Shown here: positions 44,602 to 56,100 of the stretch, piece by piece
Layout of the letters: each line of letters begins with the position of its first letter
Position numbering within the stretch: position 1 is the first letter of the stretch
DNA from: Aphrocallistes beatrix
Taxonomy: Eukaryota; Porifera; Hexactinellida; Sceptrulophora; Aphrocallistidae
NCBI GenBank assembly: GCA_963281255.1
Contig: OY725488.1
Span: forward strand, 4,921,925-4,985,924
Direction of reading: 5' to 3'
Length of the DNA stretch: 64,000 nucleotides
The notes under the pieces: model-generated
The model's database searches: none
What the model was told of the DNA's origin: nothing
What the model saw: only the letters and a program-made list of their open reading frames with translations
Made by a program: the position numbers and the translations under genes

Positions 44602-45101
44602 GTATGTAAGATTATATTATACGTCTCTTTTTGTGAATATAAGTATTTCTAATTAACCTAAAATAAATTTTAATCTCGGTATTTCGGAATAATCAGATTG
44701 CGATTCATTGTTTTTAACTAAATCATTAATGACTATTTCAGATATGATTTTTAGCTCTAGGGATGTTGAATATTTGATTGTTCTGTAATAGTGAACTTCG
44801 AAAGATGTTTCGGATTTAATATGTTCAATATGTCATATATCGGAGATAGTATGATTGATAATGAAATGATTTGTCCTTAGGTTATCCACATTCGCTGATA
44901 AAATGAAATGATTTCAACTTAAATGTCTACTGAAATGCTCGATCAATCAATTCTGGAAGTATTAATCTAAAGCAACTGTTTAATGGATACGACTAGACTA
45001 GTTATTTGGAATGAAAGTAACTTATCTTTAGATCCTGCAGACTTTTCACTAGGTACTTCTCTTATTCTTTAGTTTGAGACTTCATGAATATATATATATA
45101 T
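44602..45101. other. No gene recognised
   Basis: AT-rich; ends in a TA microsatellite. Confidence 0.4.
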
Positions 45102-45786
45102 TAGGGTGCTCCAAAAAATTTAAAAAAAAGTTGAAATATTTAGATGCACACTCTTCGAATAGTAGACATTGATCACCAAGTATGCACGGTAAATTTTCAA
45201 GCAATTAGGAGATAATTTAGTGGTCGCGCAAAGTAGGCTCCTCCTGGCGCAGATTTAAAATGGGATATGTCCGGTTTGAGGCTTAAAGTTGTAAAAGACA
45301 TACTTCTGATATTCAAATATACAAGTAACTGTATTTTTTGTGATATTTGGGGGTGGTTTTATATCAGCTATAATACATTTTAATAACCTAAAAGCTACCA
45401 GTTCGGAAATATTGATGAAAACAGTTGCGATCAGACATCGTCATTGAAATTATTAAGGGTCGCAAATGTTTTCACCAATATCTCCGAACTGGTAGCTTTT
45501 AGGTTATTAAAATGTATTATTAGCTGATATAAAACCACCCCCAAATATCACAAAAAATACAGTTACTTGTATATTTGAATATCAGAAGTACGTCTTTTAC
45601 AACTTTAAGCCTCAAACCGGACATATCCCATTAAAAATCTGCGCCAGGAGGAGCCTACTTTGCGCGACCACTAAATTATCTCCTAATTGCTTGAAAATTT
45701 ACCGTGCATACTTGGTGATCAATGTCTACTATTCGAAGAGTGTGCATCTAAATATTTCAACTTTCGAATTTTTTGGAGCACTCTAA
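45102..45786. mobile_element. Near-perfect 685-bp palindrome (young MITE)
   Basis: Ends TTAGGGTGCTCCAAAAAATT and AATTTTTTGGAGCACTCTAA, with arms of about 315 bp that differ at only a few positions by eye. The ~50-bp centre is near 45420-45470. It lies inside a TA microsatellite, so the target duplication cannot be fixed. No coding region. The low divergence between arms implies recent formation or strong correction. Confidence 0.8.
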
Positions 45787-45880
45787 TATATATATATAAT
45801 GTATATATATATATATATATATACTATATACGTATGTATATGCACAAACAGACAAACATTAATCGAGTTTTATTAGTAAG
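45787..45880 (-). repeat. TA microsatellite and Helitron-like 5' end
   Basis: ATTAATCGAGTTTTATTAGTAAGGA (two parts, 45857-45881) is the inverted 5' end of the Helitron-like family, without body. Confidence 0.55.
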
Positions 45881-46439
45881 GATGGGCAAACTATAATAGA
45901 GTCGATTAAATAAAGGCATGCTTTAGTAGATTTGTAACTCATATTTAATGTTATGGTTAATCAATAATTACCATCTTCTACTTCAACCCTAGTCCAATAT
46001 TTCAGGATTGATACCAGCCCTTATAGTGAGTAGGCTATGGTTTATCTTTTTAATGAAATTCATTCGAACTATGATAGCTATTCTATGTTTATATTATATT
46101 AAATTCCTGATTAGCATACCCGAAATACTCAATTTGAAATTTTCTATTCATTAATTATTTTAGCGTATATGCTATTATATGCCTCCCTGAGCCACTTGTC
46201 ACTACTCACCACCATTATATATGATGGTGACAGGCAGATCAAGGAGGCAAACACAATCGAATGGCGGACACTTAATCGCACAGACATTTCATCCTCTGAT
46301 CCTTAGTTACCGGATAACGGGTAGCGGAACTTTCGTCCACGCCAAAACCCTCAACTTCCGTCCCTAATACATTAGTACCCGTTTATTTTAGTCTCTAATA
46401 AGGCGAAATTCCTGTGGAACAGAGACGAAAATGACGAAG
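45881..46439. other. No gene; remnant of family B
   Basis: 45940-46040 carries TCAACCCTAGTCCAATATTT and GAGTAGGCTATGG, matching one end of palindromic MITE family B. Confidence 0.4.
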
Positions 46440-46785
46440 TGATTCTTGATAAAGATCCAAGAGAACCTCACGACATGCTGTTCTCTCAGCTGCATTGGCA
46501 ATTAATTCAAGGTTGAACTTCAGGAGAAGTATGCTAGTTTATAAATCCATCAACAAACTATTACCTATATTTATGCACATATGTTCAAAAAAGCATCTGA
46601 GGTTTTCTCTCGGACGACAAGAAACTCTTCAAGTAATCTCATATTACCTTTTCTGAAAACTGAATTGTTTAAAAGATTTTTGCCTATTCAGGGGCCAAAA
46701 CTTTGAACAAACTGACAATTGATTTGAAACATGCCACCGACAGCAACAAATTCAAAATCATCTACTTCCGTGATATGCTTTGAAA
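46440..46785 (+). pseudogene. LINE reverse transcriptase C-terminal relic
   Basis: The stretch reads LFSQLHWQLIQ, then LNFRRSMLVYKSINKLLPIF (one frameshift between them), then TTRNSSSNLILPFLKTELFK and, after another frame change, NKLTIDLKHATDS and IYFRDML-stop. This is the C-terminal tail typical of non-LTR reverse transcriptases of the CR1/jockey type, where LGW...FR..LLVYK and LWN.LP occur. Only the 3' end of a 5'-truncated insertion remains, as is usual for LINEs. Confidence 0.72.
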
Positions 46786-46937
46786 CAAACGCCAATATAT
46801 ACTAGTTCCCTAAAAATTAGCGTTGTTGTATATAATCACGAACACTGATTAGAACTTCTTCAAGAATTTCAACTGCACATTAGAACTTCAACTGCACATT
46901 TTGTTTTGTTTTGTTTGTGTATTTTTGTGAAATATAC
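46786..46937. other. Short spacer with internal direct repeats
   Basis: AGAACTTCAACTGCACAT occurs twice (46860-46900). Confidence 0.4.
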
Positions 46938-47511
46938 TTAGGGCGGTCAGAAAGTTCTAATCAGTGCTATCATATACTCTTATTGTACCTTATTGGATCG
47001 ATATTGAAGCTTGAATTTACTTCTTAACACATTCACAAGTGATACCAATTTACAGAATCAAAATCTAGAGAAAACTCTTTGTATACCCACGTCCTATATA
47101 TTGTGTCGCTTGAGCCACCGTGTAAAATTATGGCCACAAATCACCCGTTCACCACTCGTCCTTCCCTAAAAAGTAGGCTCCATTATCAGATATTTGAATC
47201 TGAGAGAGTATCATTCCCATCAACTTCCTAAGATTGATTTGTATTTGAGCATTCGTATCGCTTAGTAATGCCCTTGTAATGTCGTTACTCTTGAGGGAAG
47301 GTCGGGTGGTTTGTGGCCATAATTTTACACGGTGGCTCAAGCGACACAATATATAGGAAGTGGTATACAAAGAGTTTTCTCTAGATTTTGATTTTGTAAA
47401 TTGGTATCACTTGTGAATGTGTTAAGAAGTAAATTCAAGCTTCAATATCAATCTAATAAGGTACAATAAGAGTGTATGATAGCACTGATTAGAACTTTCT
47501 GACCGCCCTAA
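46938..47511. mobile_element. Inverted-repeat MITE, CTTAGGGCGGTC type
   Basis: Arms from CTTAGGGCGGTCAGAAAGTT to the complement ending CTGACCGCCCTAAG pair over ~220 bp with few mismatches. The TA-containing flanks (TATA) fit Tc1/mariner mobilisation. The centre (47150-47300) also folds (CTTCCCT...AGGGAAGG). Confidence 0.72.
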
Positions 47512-47721
47512 GTATATAGAGGTCCCTGTAGAATATCACCTTGTGAACAGGCATCCTCTCAAAATAAAGTTTATCTTAATTGTTTGAATTCCCAATGACC
47601 TGCATTTCTCAATTTATTTGCATTGATGGATCATATATTTCGGTGTTTCGTATAGAATATTTTTTATCTCACTAAAGAAATCTCATATCCCAAGGTATAT
47701 TTTATAGTCATACTTTACAAA
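47512..47721. other. No gene recognised
   Basis: AT-rich spacer. Confidence 0.4.
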
Positions 47722-48002
47722 TCCTTACTGTTAAAACTCGATTAAAGTGTATATATATCTATATATCTCTATAACAAATTAATTGAAGAAAATGCCAGGC
47801 ACTGAAAGCTGATTTTGGTGTGTGGGATTTTGGCTATTGCTCCGCTAAGTTCTGAGCTTAGACGAGAATGTCGACTCATCATGGAATTATGACGTCATTG
47901 TCACTTTTTTGATAATTAGAAATTTCAGTTTTTGACTATAACTCAGCCATTTTAGGTGATAGAAGGCTGAAATTTTAATAGAATGCGTGTATTAATATAT
48001 CT
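47722..48002 (+). mobile_element. Helitron-like copy, 5' half
   Basis: Begins TCCTTACTGTTAAAACTCG after an A, continues through GAAGAAAATGCCAGGC and TATGACGTCATTGTCAC, and stops at 48002 where a family B fragment begins. Confidence 0.7.
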
Positions 48003-48115
48003 CACCATAGCCTATTGTATATAAGGCTTCACAGTAACTTACGGATTTGGGACTAGGGATGAGGTAGTAGATGGTTAAACTAATACATGAGCTACTTTAA
48101 ATCATTAAGGTTGGT
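48003..48115. mobile_element. Family B MITE fragment
   Basis: CATAGCCTATTGTATATAAG to AACTAATACATGAGC, the first ~110 bp of the palindromic family seen at 37300. Confidence 0.65.
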
Positions 48116-48626
48116 GTTTCCTTCCAGAACTAACTTTTCATTATTTTCTCCTGAAATTTTTTGTGGAAACTATTCTCGATGAGTTATCTGCAAAAATACA
48201 CTTTTCGGGAGCCCACGAAGTAAGAGAAAAATTTTTTTTTCCCAAATGACCTAATTTATAGAGGACATTCAAGGAAACTCCAATGCCTTATGCCTCTTTT
48301 ACTCAATTATTCTTGCACAAAATGGTTGAATAAAGAAAATAATAGGAATAGAATTTTCAATTTTAACCCAAATAACTTTTTCTTTCAAATTTCGTTTATA
48401 CAAAATTTAGAGGCAGATTTTCATAAGGAAAAATATTTTAACTTTTTTCTAAAGTAGAATATCAAGAATCTGTCTCTATCATTTTGTTCTACGTAACGAG
48501 ATCTTTCTAAAACCGTCGGGTTTTTAACTCTACGACCTTTATAACTAGAGATTCCTCTTTTGTAAAATTGATTTTTTTAAGTGCTAAAAACAGGCTACAA
48601 AGCAATTTTCTTCGGAAAGGCTTGAT
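48116..48626. other. No gene recognised
   Basis: AT-rich sequence leading into the assembly gap. Confidence 0.4.
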
Positions 48627-48826
48627 NNNNNNNNNNNNNNNNNNNNNNNNNNNNNNNNNNNNNNNNNNNNNNNNNNNNNNNNNNNNNNNNNNNNNNNNNN
48701 NNNNNNNNNNNNNNNNNNNNNNNNNNNNNNNNNNNNNNNNNNNNNNNNNNNNNNNNNNNNNNNNNNNNNNNNNNNNNNNNNNNNNNNNNNNNNNNNNNNN
48801 NNNNNNNNNNNNNNNNNNNNNNNNNN
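48627..48826. other. Assembly gap (200 N)
   Basis: Exactly 200 Ns, a conventional gap size; frames crossing it are artefacts. Confidence 0.99.
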
Positions 48827-48877
48827 ACTTGATATTTATTGCACTACGTTGATACCTTTTAGGGATTAAGACAAACA

Positions 48878-48999
48878 CCTGTGTATAACGGCCAATTTTG
48901 TCCAGTCCCTTGGGTGGCCGTTATATACAGGTTCCACTGTATCTCCATTATGGACAGATTTTTTGGTCCCCTGGTGGTTCACAATAAGCGACCCTGACT
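48878..48999. mobile_element. Two MITE end fragments
   Basis: 48878-48943 ends ACAGGTTCCACTGTA with GTATAACGGCC and GGCCGTTATATAC blocks (pogo-like). 48945-48999 is the complement of the left end of the MITE at 27266 (ending AAGCGACCCTGACTG). The two abut. Confidence 0.55.
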
Positions 49000-49758
49000 G
49001 TACTTGTTTATATGCATACGATGGAGGTTAACATCAAAAATTTCTGTTTCCCTCAATCCTCAAACCAATGCATCTTAGAAGACTAGGTTAACCCCAAACA
49101 TAGGCATCTCTTATAGCTATTCCCACTGCACTATGATAAACAACTGATTGATGGGTAGAACTAACTTAATGGGTAGAACTAACTTAGATTTGTGGCTAAT
49201 CGTTGACAAATATATTTGAATTTGTACACTTCCAACCCTTATTAATATCAGATCAAAAAATAAAATAATCTTCTAATTAAAGTTTTAACCTTTTATTTGT
49301 TTGGTGAGCATCGGACTTGTTTCTGACCTTTATTTTACACTTATACCTCAAAATTAAAGCAACAGTTTCTCTGAATTAGTTACTAATCAGTTAATTAATG
49401 ATAGTGTTTAATCAAACAAAGAGATTCATATTTACAATATTGAAGACCCCTTAATATATAATAAAACCTTTAACAAAATATTGAGAAATAAATAATTCTA
49501 GATCATGACAAAGAATTCTTTACTAAATCAGATTCTTAATTAATACTGCATAAATAATGGAAATGTTCGAATTCTTCTTTTCAGGTTCTGTATTGCGTCA
49601 ATGCCTTAGAAATAGCTGTTTTGAGTGTTATCAGAAATAATTTGATAATGACAAAACAACATTCTCAATTTATGCAAGTCATGGAAGTTAACATCGTATT
49701 TGGATATCGTGAGTGTTGAGATTACGTATTCAGCTGTTAGAAGGTTTATCGAGGTAGT
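49000..49758. other. No gene recognised
   Basis: AT-rich, no frame. Confidence 0.4.
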
Positions 49759-50519
49759 CAGGGGCGGATCCAGGATTTCACGAAAGGGGGGCCCAAAGCG
49801 AGTGGAACGAGTACTTTTTGAATAATTAGATTAAAACCCATATCGAATGACCATTTGCATATACTACTATACTAAGATTCATAATATTTTTTAGTATGTA
49901 ATACTGTGCCACTGTATTACATACCACTAGAGACTGAAAACTAGCAGCTGCTGATGGCTAGCACTCAGTCTCATCACCTGCGTTATCTAATAGATTTCTT
50001 AACTTCATCAAGCGTGGTCTTTTGATGGCAAACCGATCTACAATCTCAGAATACGTGAGATTAATGTCTTTGTGGACATAAAGAAGAATTAAATCATTTA
50101 ATCGTTCTTCACCCATTGAGCTACGGAGTTCCGTCTTTACATATGCCAGGGCAGAATTGGCCCTCTCAACAGTAGCAGATGTCACTGGTGCTACTAACAA
50201 AAGGTGTAAAATGCACGATATATTGGGATAGAGGTGACAGTTAGTAGCAAGATACGTGTCGGACAGAGATTGGGGTAGACTTTCACTAGCTTTCCATCAA
50301 AATTCCCAATGCGCAGACCAATCTGGAAAGGGTCGCCTTTCTAGATTGGCCTAAAGAAAATGGGGCCTCCAAATATGTAACAAGGAATATACTACTACGA
50401 GAACGAGTGCATTAGGCTAGTCTTCGAAGGGGGTCCAGGCCCCCTGGATCCGCCTATGAGAACGAGTGCATTAGGCTAGTCCTCGAAGGGGGGGCCCAGG
50501 CCCCCTGGATCCGCCTATG
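49759..50519 (-). mobile_element. hAT deletion derivative with duplicated right end
   Basis: The left end CAGGGGCGGATCCAGGATTT pairs with CCCCCTGGATCCGCCTATG on the right. The last ~60 bp of the right side are present twice in tandem (50399-50458 and 50459-50518). GGTAGT occurs on both flanks, but a full 8-bp duplication is not clear. Only the 3' part of a transposase remains inside. Confidence 0.75.
49958..50293 (-). pseudogene. hAT transposase C-terminal fragment
   Basis: Read from ~50293: LPQSLSDTYLATNCHLYP, then APVTSATVERANSALAYVKT, then ERLNDLILLYVHKD and a short tail to a stop at 49958. This is the hAT dimerisation domain, in which VTSATVERxNSAL is the core signature. The frame is open, but the catalytic part is deleted. 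The family resembles ZMYM1/KRBA2-like hAT proteins rather than the element at 11145. Confidence 0.8.
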
Positions 50520-51369
50520 GTAGTCATCGTCATAGATATGTTGCGTAAAATCGGGTTTTGTCAGAAGATCTAATGAATCAAGAAAAAAGTAAGAGAATTT
50601 CAAATACTTAATGAATTATGAATCGGTTACCTCTAGTCCAAGGATATCCGAATATGTCTGATCACCTTTGCTTTACATAAATTTCTTTTCCTCAACAAGG
50701 TTGGGTTTGCCATTTCAAAAATGGAATGTAAAAAAATGCTAAGGAGTTTAAATATACAAAAATCAGAAAAATGTAAAATACAATACAATCAGAAAAATAT
50801 AAATTTGAAACACATACAAAAGTTTAACTCCTAGTTTTCCGACTATACCATGTATCGTGTCTAATTATTACTTAATTGAATGAAGATATCTATATACTTA
50901 TGGTCAGCTTATCGGTTGTAGTCGAAGTAGAAGCTGGATAAACTCCTCTTTTCCAGTTAGGAATTAAATCTATGTTATATTTACTCTCCTGGATTCAATG
51001 TAAACCTTAGAATGGAACATGGCTTGTGTTGACCAATTCATTGAAAAGTGGCAAGAAATATAACAATTTATCATCATGAATTAAATAAATTTTATGTATT
51101 CGAAATCATAGATAACAACTATATTAAATAATTTTTAAGTCTTTGTAATTTTAAATGGAATGCATATGTAAGTACTGTTTTACTTGAATAGTAGCCCCGG
51201 CTATCATTCGAGTAAATACGGTATATTAGATTGTTTTCATCTTGAACAGACCACAGAATTTCATTGAAATTCAGGATAGAAATGTTACCAATTCATTCGT
51301 ATGACCATTATAATAGAGAAGTTTGTGGAAGGCTAAATTATACTGTATTTCTAAAAGTAATTAATTAAG
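50520..51369. other. No gene recognised
   Basis: AT-rich, no frame or shared repeat. Confidence 0.4.
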
Positions 51370-51600
51370 AGCTTGACTAATTCATCAAAAAAATGGCCAA
51401 TAATTATGAATTATTCTGATAACGAATTACCCAAAATTCCTATTTCTATAATATAATTTATTGACTAAAAGCATTCAAATAGACTATTCTCATGAAATCT
51501 AACAAATGTAATTAAATTTAGATACTATTTGATATAGAATATTTGAATATTGGCCTTTTAATTTTAGTAATTTATTGAATAATTCTTGATTAGTCAACTC
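51370..51600. mobile_element. Decayed hAT-type MITE
   Basis: CTTGACTAATTCATC on the left and TTGATTAGTCAACT on the right with AATTATGAATTATTC inside relate it to the MITE at 5536-5907. Confidence 0.5.
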
Positions 51601-51652
51601 AATCAGGGATGGATAGTATTGAATGCCATAACAGATCAAAACACAAAAGTAA

Positions 51653-51704
51653 ACTGATCTGATCTAAGAATGGCAAATCACATCCTTAGATCAGATCAGA
51701 TCAG
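51653..51704. repeat. GATC-rich hairpin
   Basis: ACTGATCTGATCTAAGAATG pairs with CATCCTTAGATCAGATCAGT-type sequence around a 10-base loop. No function inferred. Confidence 0.5.
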
Positions 51705-52121
51705 TTCTCGTCATAGGCCATCTCTACAAACAACATTGTTGCATCTCTATTTTGATTAGATTTGAAACTGACTAAATGTTTGAATCTGGCGGAGAATACA
51801 GGTAATTCAAATGACCTTATGTGATCAATTATCTGTGTTTTCCTAAACATGTATTTCATCATACCAGATTAAAATATTCAATCAGACCTTTGTTATTTTG
51901 TATTAATTTTAGGTTTAACTGACAGTCAGGCTCATAATGACAACCTAGATTTTGAATATACATAGCATTACTAGTAGGTACTTTTAAAAATTTAGCTCAG
52001 CTATACCCATTCCTGAAAACCGAGCCCAGCGAGTTCCTTCCTGTCCCAAAAACACCCAAATATCTATTTTGAATAGCAATGCAGTCGCGAATATTTCCAG
52101 ATCTGTGGCCAAAGCTCCCGG

Positions 52122-52451
52122 CAGAGTTGCACGCAGGCAGGCCCGGCCCGCGGGCTACCCGCGGGCCATGCGGGCCGAATATAATAGTTTTCGGGCTCTG
52201 CGGGCCGCAAATCTTAAAAAAGGAATACTTAAGTAAATGGAACTTTGTTAGTTTCCACTTATTTGTGTTTGCAGAAACTCACTCCCATAAAAGGATTCCC
52301 TAAATGTTTTTCTATAGTTAGTAACTTACAAAGTGGGCCAAAAATATTTATGCGGGCTTCTTGCGGGCCGAAAATTTAGCAGCGGGCTGCGGGCCGGGTT
52401 GACTTAAAATTGCGGGCCGCGGTTACAAATTTCGGCCCGCGTGCAACTCTG
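52122..52451. mobile_element. GC-rich hAT MITE inside the OTU domain
   Basis: Ends CAGAGTTGCACGC and GCGTGCAACTCTG are inverted repeats flanked by GCTCCCGG / GTCCCCGG (52114-52121, 52452-52459), 8 bp with two differences. The body is made of GCGGGCC repeats. Removing it with one duplication joins the OTU frame on the minus strand. Confidence 0.85.
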
Positions 52452-52572
52452 GTCCCCGGTCTAGACATTCCTCTTTCATTAACGCAATCCTTAATATTTT
52501 TATAATTACTGCTTTGATAAACAAATTTTGTCTTAAGGAACTCATTACAACTATTTCTCAACTTATTTAACA

Positions 52573-53066
52573 CAAGCGCGCTTCGCTTGCTTGCGCTGCG
52601 CGGCTGGCGGACACTAAGTGTCCGCCGGAGGCTCCCTTCGGTCGCCTGGAGGTGACATTGGTTAATTATAAGGGAGATATCATCTCTAAATATGTCCATC
52701 TTAGTGTTAATTAAAACCGATTTCACTCGAAAAATCACCAAATTCGTCAATTTTAAAATTTTTAATACGTAATGATAACGTCATAACAAAGTGATGAGTC
52801 ATCATTTTTTGATGAAAGTCGCATCATATGTGAGGTATGTTAGTATACAGATTCTATTAAACTTTCAGCCTTCTATCTCCTATAATGGCTGAGTTATGCC
52901 CGAATAACTGTGTTGCTTAACTTTTGAAAATGTGACAATGACGTCATAATTCCATGATGAGTCGACATTTTGCTCTGAACTCAGAACTTACTGGAGCCAT
53001 AGCCAAAAGACTCCCACATGCCAAAAATCAGCCTTCTGCGCCTGGCAGTTTCTTCAATCAATTCGT

Positions 53067-53110
<44 letters not shown>

Positions 53111-53129
53111 CGAGTTTTAATAGTAAGGA
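52573..53129 (-). mobile_element. Helitron-like copy inside the OTU domain, complete
   Basis: On the minus strand it starts TCCTTACTATTAAAACTCG after host A and ends GCGCGCTTG before host T, with no duplication. Removing it restores the OTU reading frame exactly (VDN then MLNKLRNS). This fixes the family boundaries independently of the tandem pair at 21848-22918. Confidence 0.88.
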
Positions 53130-56100
53130 TGTTGTCTACTAAAAATGTTCTTAATTTAGCATGATAACAAGTACTACCAGTTAATAAATAAGATACGGTC
53201 GAAAAATTGCAATTTCCGTCACCTAGAATAGGCACAATTTTATTAGGAAAATATTTTCTTATATTTTCTCTCCATATTGAAGCTTTATATGTATTCAAGA
53301 GAGTAATTAAATGGAATATTAAATTGTCTACAAATAATAATTTGCCAAGCACTATCAGCTGGACGGAATCCTGGCAAATCAGGGCATAAAACATCTTGCT
53401 CTACTATTTCTTCGTGAGTTATTACATTAGTCGCAGGTTCAGGTGCTAGATTCTTAGCTGTATAAGAAGAATCACTCCTTAATTCAGATAATTTCATCGT
53501 TGATATTTTTATTTTCACCGACCAATTTCTTGCAAACAAGAGAAAAAGTAGTACTTTTCGATTCTAGATAGCCACAATGCCTTTTAGGTTTCCTTGCCCA
53601 TTCTTCACTACTGTATTCCTCTAAAGAATTCCTATTACGTTTATGGACCTTGAATATTTTATTGACTCTTGGGTGACAAGCAAAGTTATATGCTTTTAAC
53701 CTACTACTTATACTTGTATACATAATATTAATAAAGTTTCCTGGTCTTAAGTAATGAAATTAATCAATGTTATAATCCACAAGTAATAGACTATCTATCA
53801 TATTATTACTTACCTCTTCTACCATTATGGAGCGCCATTATTTTAGAACTTCATGGTATTAAGTTAGGAATGAAGTGTGGCCATTATAGTAATGCATTGA
53901 TTGAAAATTGAATGCGAATAGTTAAAATAGATATTTTAGATTCTAAAACCAATTTAAATATCCTTTTTTGCTTATTTTTGCATTGGAAAATTCAAAAATT
54001 TTAAAATAATGTCTTCCAAATGGCGATTTTTCCCTATAGGTCTTATTTTCATTATTCTCAAAGGCATTACAATCACTATCAGTGTCGCTATCTTATAATT
54101 ATAATTATTATATCATCTAGAGAAGATGAACTTAAAGTAAAATATGACTCTAAATTGCAAATACTATCCTTCACATTTGTAAAGTTTTTAGATAAAAATA
54201 TTAGACACAAATAATGAAAAACATTATTTATTTTATAAATATCAGTACATCTAACCATAAATCCTATGGCGTGTAATAATAGTTTTCTAGAATTTTTATC
54301 TAATTTAAACTTTCTATTGATATGATGTCCTATAGCATTCAATAAATGGGCAGAACATAAGTGGATAATTACATTATAATCTATTAATTCTCCTTATGGA
54401 TCAAATTCTAATTTAGTCCAACAATTATTTAAGTAAGTTTCTAAACCAGTTTTGAGAAAGACATTACAGACGCTATGAATTACCCAACTATAGTCTATCT
54501 CTACCTGGCTAATGTTAAGTTCATTCCCTAATACTTTCTTTGCATCGAGCGACCATTTATGTAAGAAGTATGTTATTTCAGCACTACTATGGGCAGAGCT
54601 GATCATCTCTGCAATTGGTACAGGGCTAGTCGAAAAGTCTGGATGACCAACGGTCAAAGCATAATAAAAAACCTTTTTCTGGATTTATTTTACGAAGTAG
54701 AGAACCGGTGGCATCTAAATGGACAATAACTCTTTTTTTAAATGTTCTTAGAATTTTAATTTGATATTCAGTATATAAATGTAAAATAAAAGGATTGTAT
54801 GATAAATATTGTATATAACCATTAAAATGTTTGTTATTTATGATTTTATAGTAATGGCCCTGCAATTCAGTTAATTCTTTCCAATTATCATTAGAAAATC
54901 TGTTAAGAGATAAAAGATCTGATTTGGCTTTACATAAAGTATTGGCACTCCTTATTTTATTAAAATTTCCATAATCCAAGGCCAATTCCTTATTGTTGGA
55001 AGACAAAAATTGATCATAAAAATATTTACTTACAGGCATTCTGGTAAGATCTGAGGCTACTTGAAGTCTCAGTTTTAGATAAATGTCTAGCATAGGAAAT
55101 TTTTGTCATCATGGTGCTCACTAGACAATGTCCCGATCGCAGTATTTTCTACATTAATGTGATCAACTTTACAAATTAGAGGGTTGTCCTTAATTCTAAA
55201 TCTAAATTCAAGACAATTATTAAATTTGCATTGAGCCTTTGCTCTAAAAAATCAGCAGTTTTGTTTCCTACTACCAAATTTATTGAATCTTTTATATTTA
55301 AAGCACAAGACACAAACAAAAAGATCTAGCAATTTTGAACCAAATAGATTTGTCCAATCCTTTAAAAATGTATATTCGTCCCCGCTCACCTCGGTAATTG
55401 AATTCCACTCATCTAAATTAAGAAAAGAATTACCATCTATTACATTTTCAGATGCTTTAGAATCAATTACTACTTCTTTATCTACAAAATTTAATTCAGG
55501 CGTTTCGGAATCAATACAGTCCATAGCATCTAATTCAGAAATAGGAATAACTCCTGTTTCTGAATTAGCTACAATGGAATCTACTGAACAAGAAGGAAGA
55601 TCACGAGATTGTTCAACAACAGTCTCGTGATCTTCCTTACTCAGTTTACTAATAATCGATTGATGAAAAGAATTTAGAATTTCTACATTTTTACGGGTTG
55701 ATTGAATAAAATCAACATATAAATCTAGTTATTTGGGATTAATAATAATATAAGTGTTCCCAAACAGATCTAATGATTTGCATTTTATTTTATTTTCAAT
55801 TATCCATGCTTCTAATAAAAGACCATCATTTCTCCTTATAATTTTATATTCTTCCAACTCTAACATAAAGTTAACAGATTTAGTACAATATTCATTGGTC
55901 AGTAAAATGAAATTATCTTCACTTAGCGGGAGATTTACACCGAAATATTTCAGAATATCAACCCAAAGCACACTATCACAATTATGAAAATACCAAAAAT
56001 AGGTATTACTTGCCCCTGAATGGGGTGGGGAAGTAACTTTACATGCGTGTGAGAAAAGAGAAGGATCATAACACCCGGATGCAATAATATGGAATAAAAG

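Noticed and set aside
48507-48878. Long frames on both strands across 48.5-48.9 kb
   Set aside because: They span 200 undetermined bases.
51605-51720. Possible small hAT MITE starting CAGGGATGG
   Set aside because: The presumed right end CCATCTCTA is weak and no target duplication is seen; kept only as a hairpin.
52960-53060. Frames sharing EETARRRRLIFGMWESFGYGSSK in many places (two parts)
   Set aside because: The same words recur in every Helitron-like copy and are broken in each, so they are the translation of a non-coding repeat.
53060-53110. Frames rich in Tyr-Ile
   Set aside because: Translation of a TA microsatellite in the Helitron-like copy.
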